Below are positions 1 to 5,014 of a stretch of DNA of 6,333 nucleotides, piece after piece. The position numbers and the translations under genes are program-made. The notes beneath the pieces were generated by a model. That model saw only the letters and a program-made list of their open reading frames with translations, had not been told where the DNA came from and did not search any database. Numbering within the stretch: position 1 is the stretch's first letter; each line of letters starts with the position of its first letter. The stretch covers positions 1 to 6,333 of the forward strand of contig CAMNCZ010000072.1 of assembly GCA_946534775.1 (NCBI GenBank). The letters are read 5' to 3'. This DNA comes from an uncultured Eubacteriaceae bacterium (GTDB lineage Bacteria > Bacillota > Clostridia > Lachnospirales > CAG-274).

Positions 1-477
1 GATTTTAGCACCCTGCAAATCTTCGTGATCGAGATTGACACCCGAATCGATAACGCCTATCCTTATATTACACGGAAATTTCGCCTGCATATCGGGGATA
101 TTCATTTTTTGCATATATATCTGACCCGAATAATATTGGTCGTTATGTTCATTGTCATAAGCAGATATTTCAAAACCATCTTCGGAAACTTCTTTTACGG
201 TATTTTCGGTATCCGTGCTTTCATCAACCGTATCAAATGCATAAATCGGATAATCCGGCTCTATATATACCGCAGCACCGCTTTTAAGCAAGCTTTCCGC
301 CTTTTCCTTATCGGTAAGATAAATATTATCGCATATATGCTCCATACCCTCATCGGCCGAATAGGACCTTAACAAGCCGCCTTTCATCTCTACGATATAT
401 CCCTCGGTCTCTTGTGCGTATACATTACCTGCGGCACACAAAGACAACAATGCCGCAGCAATTATTTTTTTAAGCAT
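1..477 (-). CDS. Secreted subtilisin-like (S8) serine protease, 3' part cut by window edge
   Basis: Likely an exported serine endopeptidase of the subtilase family. Only the first 159 residues are in the window. Residues 1-21 form a signal peptide: a KK n-region, a hydrophobic stretch IIAAALLSLCAAG, and a V-Y-A cleavage site before Q22. Residues about 25-82 resemble an I9-type inhibitory propeptide, ending in YIEPDYPIYAF, similar to the usual V-E-P-N end of that domain. The catalytic domain begins near residue 118 with QIYMQKMNIPDM. It carries the first catalytic-triad motif, RIGVIDSGV, with nucleophile-orienting Asp144, followed by LDHEDL as in S8 enzymes. The His and Ser motifs would lie beyond the left edge, so intactness cannot be judged. 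ATG at 477 overlaps the end of the upstream U32-family gene by 8 bases and has a GGAGG site 9 bases upstream, which suggests translational coupling. Family assignment is confident; substrate and subfamily are unknown. Confidence 0.87.
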   Translation of the reverse strand, partial: MLKKIIAAALLSLCAAGNVYAQETEGYIVEMKGGLLRSYSADEGMEHICDNIYLTDKEKAESLLKSGAAVYIEPDYPIYAFDTVDESTDTENTVKEVSEDGFEISAYDNEHNDQYYSGQIYMQKMNIPDMQAKFPCNIRIGVIDSGVNLDHEDLQGAKI

Positions 478-1711
478 TATCCGTCGCCTCCCTGCGCATC
501 ATATCATAAGGCCTTACCGCCTGCGGCACTTTCACCCACAACTTTTGCTGCGGATGAGGCGCTTCGTCAACAGGCTGCATATCCTCGGTATAAATTTCCC
601 CGATTTTAAATTTGAAAAATTTATCCTTTGGACACATAAATTCTATCTCGTCGCCTTTTACAAATTTATTTCGCTGTTCAACAAGCGCAAGGCCCTTGTT
701 TTCGTCATAATCAAGCACCATACCCACAAAATCGAAGGTTCTTATATAACTTGATGTGGTATATATCTGCTCTTTATCCGACGGTTTTCCAAAATAAAAT
801 CCCGTTGTAAAACCGCGGTAGCTTGCCTTTGATACCTGTTCAAGATAATATGCCTTGTTTTTCTCGTAAAGCGCAGGGTCTTTCAGATAATCGTCGATAG
901 CCTGTCTGTAGGCATTTACCACCGTGCCGACATAGTATGCCGTCTTTATCCTGCCCTCTATTTTAAGGCTGTATATGCCCGCTTCAACAAGCTGCGGTAT
1001 AAATTCTATCATACAAAGGTCTTTGCTGTTGAAAATAAATGTACCGCGTTCATCCTCAACTATGGGCATATACTCATTTGGCCTTGTCTTTTCGGTAACA
1101 AAATATTCCCAACGGCAGGGATGCGAACAAGCGCCCTTATTGGCATCACGGCCCGTGAGATAATTGCTTAAAAGACAGCGTCCCGAATAACTTATGCACA
1201 TTGCACCGTGTACAAATGCCTCTATTTCAAGGTCTGCCGGGATATTGTCGTGTATCCCCTTAATTTCTTTCATTGAAAGCTCACGCGCCATTACTATACG
1301 CTTTGCACCGAGTTTCTGCCAAAAAAGCGCCGTATGATAATTTGTGTTGTTTGCCTGCGTGCTTATATGCACATCAAGGTCGGGGACCGTCTCTCGTATA
1401 ACGGAAAATACGCCCGGGTCCGCAACCAACACCGCATCGACATTTATTTCTTTCAAAAACCTCGCATACGCGGGAAGTTCCGCAAAATCTTCGTTATGAG
1501 CAAAAATATTGCAGGTAACATAAACTTTTACACCGTGTTTATGTGCAAACTCCACACCTTCCCGCATATCGTCCTCGGTAAAATTTTTTGCCTTTGCGCG
1601 AAGTCCGAAACTTGTTCCGCCAAGATAAACGGCATCCGCGCCGTAAATCACCGCAATTTTAAGTTTTTCCAAATCGCCCGCAGGCGCAAGCAGTTCAATT
1701 TTTTCAGTCAT
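470..1711 (-). CDS. trhP: U32-family tRNA 5-hydroxyuridine biosynthesis protein (TrhP type)
   Basis: A 413-residue protein annotated historically as a U32 peptidase. Homologues E. coli YegQ and B. subtilis YrrN/YrrO are known to be TrhP, which with prephenate-dependent chemistry hydroxylates wobble uridine 34 of tRNA to ho5U. The N-terminal half starts with ELLAPAGDLEKLKIAVIYGADAVYLGG, typical of the TIM-barrel-like U32 core. The U32 signature lies at residues 164-182 (E-A-F-V-H-G-A-M-C...G-R-C-L-L-S). Cys172, Cys179, Cys195 and Cys233 have a spacing close to the iron-sulfur cysteines described for the relative UbiU, and Cys199 is an extra candidate. Residues about 320-405 form the U32 C-terminal domain. 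The length matches YrrO (TrhP2-like) better than the shorter YrrN. The start has AAGGAAGA 5 bases upstream and overlaps the trmR stop by 8 bases. A peptidase or collagenase role is the older, less likely reading. Choice of tRNA function over other U32 roles rests on synteny with trmR. Confidence 0.85.
   Translation of the reverse strand: MTEKIELLAPAGDLEKLKIAVIYGADAVYLGGTSFGLRAKAKNFTEDDMREGVEFAHKHGVKVYVTCNIFAHNEDFAELPAYARFLKEINVDAVLVADPGVFSVIRETVPDLDVHISTQANNTNYHTALFWQKLGAKRIVMARELSMKEIKGIHDNIPADLEIEAFVHGAMCISYSGRCLLSNYLTGRDANKGACSHPCRWEYFVTEKTRPNEYMPIVEDERGTFIFNSKDLCMIEFIPQLVEAGIYSLKIEGRIKTAYYVGTVVNAYRQAIDDYLKDPALYEKNKAYYLEQVSKASYRGFTTGFYFGKPSDKEQIYTTSSYIRTFDFVGMVLDYDENKGLALVEQRNKFVKGDEIEFMCPKDKFFKFKIGEIYTEDMQPVDEAPHPQQKLWVKVPQAVRPYDMMRREATDNA
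487..491 (-). promoter_or_regulatory. Ribosome binding site for the subtilase gene
   Basis: GGAGG on the minus strand lies 9 bases before the ATG at 477 and inside the last codons of the upstream U32-family gene. It fixes the subtilase start, because that start codon lies within another coding sequence and overlaps its stop by 8 bases. Confidence 0.75.
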
Positions 1712-2369
1712 TCAGATCTTCCTTTTCTTTTTTTCTGATTATCGCAACGCCGTCACCTATCGTAAGTATTGACGATGTAAGATCGGGACGGTTGCTTATC
1801 TCCGTCAGAAACTCGTTCATACGTTTGTGAATGGTACGCTGTCTGCGAGGTATCTCCTCATACTTTTGGGCAACACGGCCGTCTTGCAGTACATCATCTG
1901 CAACGATAAGACCTCCGGATCTCAGCATCCTTAAACAATGGGGCAAAAATTCTATATATTTGCCTTTTGCCGCATCCATAAATATAAAATCAAATGTTCC
2001 TTCCATTTCTGCCAGAACTTCCTCGGCGTGGCCTATCTTCATAGTGACCTTGTCTTCAACGCCCATTCTTTTAAAATTTTCTTTTGCGGCCTCTATCATT
2101 ATAGGATAGCGGTCTATTGTGGTAAGATGCCCACCCTCCCGTAAGTAGCCGCACATAAAACTTGCCGAAAAGCCGACAGCCATACCGATCTCAAGTATGT
2201 ACTTTGGCTTTGTCATTTCAAGCAGCACCGCAAGAAGCCTTGCTACATCATTGTGTATGATAGGCAGGCCCTCTTCATAAGCCTGCTGCTGCAATTCGCC
2301 CAGTTTGCCGCCGCAGTACGGCTGCATCTCGTCTATATATTCACTTAAATAATCCGGTATAAGACTCAT
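1704..2369 (-). CDS. trmR: tRNA 5-hydroxyuridine O-methyltransferase (TrmR/YrrM type)
   Basis: A 221-residue class I SAM-dependent O-methyltransferase of the catechol/caffeoyl-CoA OMT fold. Orthologues such as B. subtilis TrmR (YrrM) methylate ho5U34 in tRNA to mo5U. SAM-binding motif I is LEIGMAVGFS at residues 59-68, and the acidic residue after strand 2 is Asp86 (TTIDR). The metal-site motifs are MDAAKGKY at 131-138 (Asp132) and ADDVLQDGRV at 157-166 (Asp158, Asp159). The later segment RRQRTIHKRMNEFL (175-188) and the end GDGVAI match the bacterial TrmR-like group rather than plant enzymes. The start ATG has AGGTGA 4 bases upstream and lies 12 bases after the mltG stop; the stop overlaps trhP, whose product would supply its substrate. 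The family is certain. The tRNA substrate is inferred from orthology and from the trhP neighbour. A small-molecule catechol-type methyltransferase is the alternative. Confidence 0.85.
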   Translation of the reverse strand: MSLIPDYLSEYIDEMQPYCGGKLGELQQQAYEEGLPIIHNDVARLLAVLLEMTKPKYILEIGMAVGFSASFMCGYLREGGHLTTIDRYPIMIEAAKENFKRMGVEDKVTMKIGHAEEVLAEMEGTFDFIFMDAAKGKYIEFLPHCLRMLRSGGLIVADDVLQDGRVAQKYEEIPRRQRTIHKRMNEFLTEISNRPDLTSSILTIGDGVAIIRKKEKEDLND

Positions 2370-2381
2370 ATTATCACCTGT

Positions 2382-3482
2382 TTAATCAAGCTGACTTCTG
2401 TAGTTGTTTGCCGCATTCTGGAAATCGTTGTAATCCGCGGTAAAGTAATGCTCGCCCGAGTTTACATCCTTTAATACATAGTAAAGATAATTTGTGTCCG
2501 CAGGTGTTATGGCCGCCTGAATACACGCAGCACCCGGGTTGCCCACAGGACCCGACGGAAGACCCGTTACATAATAAGTATTGTGATCGTCCTGCACTTC
2601 AAGGTCTTCATATAAAACTCTGTCTTTTCTTTCGCCCAACGCATATAAAACGGTAGCATCCATCTGAAGCTTCATACCCTTTGCAATACGGTTTTCAATT
2701 ACCGATGCTACAGTTGCACGTTCTTCGGGATAACGCACCTCGGCCTCTATAACGGAAGCCTCCGTAACTACCTCGTCAATGGTCTTGCCGCGCATCGTCG
2801 TTTCCGCCCTCAGCTCACCGCTGTATATCTCGTCAAAGCGTGCAAGCATACGGTTTACAATATCCTTTGCATCCATACCCACTGTAATGTTGTAAGTATC
2901 GGGGAAAAGATAGCCCTCAAGCAGCATATCCCTTTCGGGTATCTGCTGAACAAAATCATAGTCGTAATCTCTTGAATTAACGGCCGCAATAAAATCGTCA
3001 TAGCTGCAAAGACCCTGTTCTTCAAGATATTTTGCTATCTCCTTTGCCCACATACCCTCTTTTATGGTTATATCCACATACTCCTGCTTTACATAACCGC
3101 TTTCAAGTGTATCGCAGATAGCGTTAAAATCCATATAGTTGTTGAAAGTGTATGTACCGGGCTGAAAGCTCGTTCCCCTGCCTTCACGCTTGCAAAGGTA
3201 CATAAACTGCGCCTGGCTGTCGATAATGCCTGCCTCGTTAAGCTGCACGGCAATATCCTTTACCGAGGAACCCTGCTCCACCGTGAGGGTAACTTCCGTC
3301 TGCTCCTTGTGCTTTTTTTCGGCAGAACTTACCGTAAGCGAAGTAAAGTTTTTAATGCCCGTATAGACTTTTATACAGCCTATAAGCACAATTATAACCA
3401 GAATAACAGCCACAATAAGTCCCGTATGCGAACGGGGCACCGTATTATCCTGCAATTCGTTGTCATCTATCAATTTTTTCAT
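2382..3482 (-). CDS. mltG: Endolytic murein transglycosylase MltG (YceG-like)
   Basis: A 366-residue membrane-anchored lytic transglycosylase. The family cleaves nascent peptidoglycan strands at the outer face of the membrane and is thought to set glycan length or release new chains. Residues 1-20 are a short cytoplasmic tail and about 21-38 a single transmembrane helix (LIVAVILVIIVLIGCIKV), giving an outward-facing C-terminal domain. Residues about 62-130 look like the N-terminal LysM-like subdomain. Conserved family blocks follow: LEGYLFPDTY (188-197), EASVIEAEV (241-249) with Glu246 in the position of the E. coli catalytic Glu218, VASVIENRI (258-266), LQMDATVLYALG (272-283) and NTYYVTGLPSGPVGNPGAA (301-319). 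All expected blocks are present. ATG at 3482 has a perfect GGAGG 6 bases upstream and overlaps the end of truA by 20 bases. The order mltG-trmR-trhP matches yrrL-yrrM-yrrN/O of B. subtilis. Confidence 0.93.
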   Translation of the reverse strand: MKKLIDDNELQDNTVPRSHTGLIVAVILVIIVLIGCIKVYTGIKNFTSLTVSSAEKKHKEQTEVTLTVEQGSSVKDIAVQLNEAGIIDSQAQFMYLCKREGRGTSFQPGTYTFNNYMDFNAICDTLESGYVKQEYVDITIKEGMWAKEIAKYLEEQGLCSYDDFIAAVNSRDYDYDFVQQIPERDMLLEGYLFPDTYNITVGMDAKDIVNRMLARFDEIYSGELRAETTMRGKTIDEVVTEASVIEAEVRYPEERATVASVIENRIAKGMKLQMDATVLYALGERKDRVLYEDLEVQDDHNTYYVTGLPSGPVGNPGAACIQAAITPADTNYLYYVLKDVNSGEHYFTADYNDFQNAANNYRSQLD

Positions 3483-4209
3483 AATTTACCTCCAAAAGTG
3501 TCAGCCCGTTGGGTACAAGGGTCTTGCCCGCGCGTGCCCTGTCACGGCTGTTGATTATATCCGTTATTTCCTGCGGCATAATTTTGCCCAGTCCCACATA
3601 TAAAAGCGTACCCGCAATTATCCTTACCATATTGTATAAAAAGCCGCTGCCTCTTACCCGTATTGAAATTATATCATTTACTTTTTCGATTGAAAGATCG
3701 TATATAGTGCGCACAGTGGTCTTTGCATCACTGCCGCTTGCACAAAACGCCTTAAAATCGTGTTCGCCTATAAAATACTTACAGGCCCGGCGCATTTTCT
3801 CGATATCCAATTTATAATGCGTAAAGGCAGTGTAATTATATAACAAAGGATTGCGAAAATCGGCATTTTGTATTTTATACTCATAAGTTTTGTCGATAAC
3901 GCTGTATTGCGGGTGAAAATCATCATCCACGATATAAGCCTTATTTACAACGATATCATCGGGCAAAAAAGCATTTACCGCATAAGGCAGCCGCTCTGCG
4001 GGGATATTTTGTTCCGTTTTGTACAGCGCACCCTGCCCCATACAATGAACGCCCGTATCCGTCCGTGACGAACCTCTTACAGTAATTTCTTTTTTATACA
4101 GCGCCGAAAGCGCCTCTTCAAGCCTTTGCTGCACCGTTACAAAACCACTCTGCCGCTGCCAGCCGTAATAATTTGTACCGTCGTAAGCCACGATAAGTAA
4201 AATATTCAT
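3463..4209 (-). CDS. truA: tRNA pseudouridine(38-40) synthase TruA
   Basis: A 248-residue cytoplasmic enzyme that converts uridines 38, 39 and 40 in the tRNA anticodon stem-loop to pseudouridine; the family length is about 245. The start MNILLIVAYDGTNYYGWQRQ is the canonical TruA N-terminus. The catalytic motif SSRTDTGVH (residues 47-55) holds Asp51, the nucleophile. Other family blocks are DKTYEY (106-111), ASGSDAKTTVRTI (157-169), RGSGFLYNMVRIIAGTL (186-202) and AGKTLVPNGLTLLEV (227-241). I chose ATG 4209 over the in-frame ATG at 4227. The longer form adds only MYGGYD from within the end of ecfT, while 4209 has GGGGG 7 bases upstream and the family N-terminus. It begins 1 base after the ecfT stop and its end overlaps mltG by 20 bases. 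Small departures from the common GRTDAGVHA motif (Ser for Gly, Thr for Ala, Cys after His) are conservative. Confidence 0.95.
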   Translation of the reverse strand: MNILLIVAYDGTNYYGWQRQSGFVTVQQRLEEALSALYKKEITVRGSSRTDTGVHCMGQGALYKTEQNIPAERLPYAVNAFLPDDIVVNKAYIVDDDFHPQYSVIDKTYEYKIQNADFRNPLLYNYTAFTHYKLDIEKMRRACKYFIGEHDFKAFCASGSDAKTTVRTIYDLSIEKVNDIISIRVRGSGFLYNMVRIIAGTLLYVGLGKIMPQEITDIINSRDRARAGKTLVPNGLTLLEVNYEKIDR

Positions 4210-4210
4210 A

Positions 4211-5014
4211 TCATAACCCCCATACAAGCCTTAAAACAAGCACCGCAAATACCAGCACAAGTACCAAAGCAAGCGCAATATAGTCATTTCTGTGCATTTC
4301 AAGCTCGTTCATTCTGGTACGGTTTATATCGCCGCGGTAGCAGCGCGCCTCCATAGCCATTGCAAGCTCGTCCGCACGGCGGAAAGCCGATACAAACAGA
4401 GGCACAAGCAGCGGTATAAGGCTTTTCGCCTTTGCCGCAAGGCTGCCCGTGTCAAAATCCGCACCGCGTGCCATCTGCGCCTTGCGGATCTTGTCAAGTT
4501 CCTCTACAAGTGTAGGTATAAAGCGCAGCGCTATAGATGTCATCATTGCTATTTCGTGTGCAGGCACACCTATCTTTTTGTACGGTTTTAAAAGATATTC
4601 CATACCTACGGTAAGCTGTATAGGCGTTGTGGAAAGCGTAAGCACCGACGACCCCATAATAAGCATTACAAGCCTTACCGCCATTTTAACGGCAAGCAAA
4701 ATGCCCTGCACGCTTATTTTTATTACGCCGTACTGCCATAAAATGTCCTTGCCGCCCGTAAAAAAGATGTTCAGCATAACCGTAAACAATATAATAAAAA
4801 TAATAGGTTTAAGGCCGCCAAGCAGCATTTTTACAGGCACTTTCGACATATATATCACCATTGCCAAAAACGCAGCGCAAAGCAGATAACCCAAAATGCC
4901 CTTTGCAATAAAAACGGCCGCAATATACAAAAACGTGCCCATAATTTTAATTCTTGCATCCAGGTTATGTATAAGTGAATTTGTGGGGTAATACTGTCCT
5001 ATCGTAATATTCAT
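4211..5014 (-). CDS. ecfT: Energy-coupling factor transporter transmembrane protein EcfT
   Basis: A 267-residue integral membrane subunit that links the two EcfA ATPases to exchangeable substrate-binding S components for uptake of vitamins and other micronutrients. The N-terminus (ITIGQYYPTNSLIHNLDARIKI) is typical of EcfT. Hydrophobic segments lie at about residues 26-40, 41-56, 68-86, 105-125 and 244-263. The conserved TTPIQL stretch is at 129-134. The two coupling-helix motifs that contact the ATPases are visible: MARGADF at 181-187 and MEARCYRG at 221-228, each with its conserved Arg. ATG at 5014 overlaps the TGA of the ATPase gene in an ATGA arrangement, with a GGGGGTGAG site just upstream, so the subunits are probably translationally coupled. 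The gene ends 1 base before truA. No S component is encoded in the window, as expected if this module is shared by unlinked S proteins. Confidence 0.94.
   Translation of the reverse strand: MNITIGQYYPTNSLIHNLDARIKIMGTFLYIAAVFIAKGILGYLLCAAFLAMVIYMSKVPVKMLLGGLKPIIFIILFTVMLNIFFTGGKDILWQYGVIKISVQGILLAVKMAVRLVMLIMGSSVLTLSTTPIQLTVGMEYLLKPYKKIGVPAHEIAMMTSIALRFIPTLVEELDKIRKAQMARGADFDTGSLAAKAKSLIPLLVPLFVSAFRRADELAMAMEARCYRGDINRTRMNELEMHRNDYIALALVLVLVFAVLVLRLVWGL
4217..4221 (-). promoter_or_regulatory. Ribosome binding site that sets the truA start
   Basis: GGGGG on the minus strand, within the last codons of ecfT, lies 7 bases before the ATG at 4209. It supports 4209 rather than the in-frame upstream ATG at 4227 as the truA start. 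Confidence 0.7.

Noticed and set aside
25..372. A 115-codon plus-strand open frame at the left edge
   Set aside because: It is antisense to the subtilase gene, whose minus-strand frame has a signal peptide, propeptide-like region and catalytic Asp motif. The plus-strand translation shows no recognisable domain.
418..477. A lipoprotein lipobox at Cys14 of the subtilase signal peptide
   Set aside because: The residues before the cysteine are L-S-L, with Leu rather than Gly, Ala or Ser at the -1 position. A normal V-Y-A signal peptidase I site follows at residue 21.
470..1711. Reading the U32 protein as a secreted collagenase-like virulence protease
   Set aside because: It has no signal peptide, carries an iron-sulfur-like cysteine pattern, and overlaps trmR, all of which favour the tRNA hydroxylation role.
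1334..1738. A 134-codon plus-strand open frame
   Set aside because: Antisense to the well-supported TrhP-type gene and the end of trmR, with no recognisable motif.
4210..4227. Upstream in-frame ATG at 4227 as the truA start
   Set aside because: It would add six residues (MYGGYD) encoded inside ecfT. The ATG at 4209 matches the family N-terminus and has a GGGGG site at proper spacing.
4449..4889. A 146-codon plus-strand open frame
   Set aside because: It lies entirely opposite ecfT, and its sequence looks like a reverse-strand shadow of hydrophobic codons. No ribosome binding site or family motif supports it.
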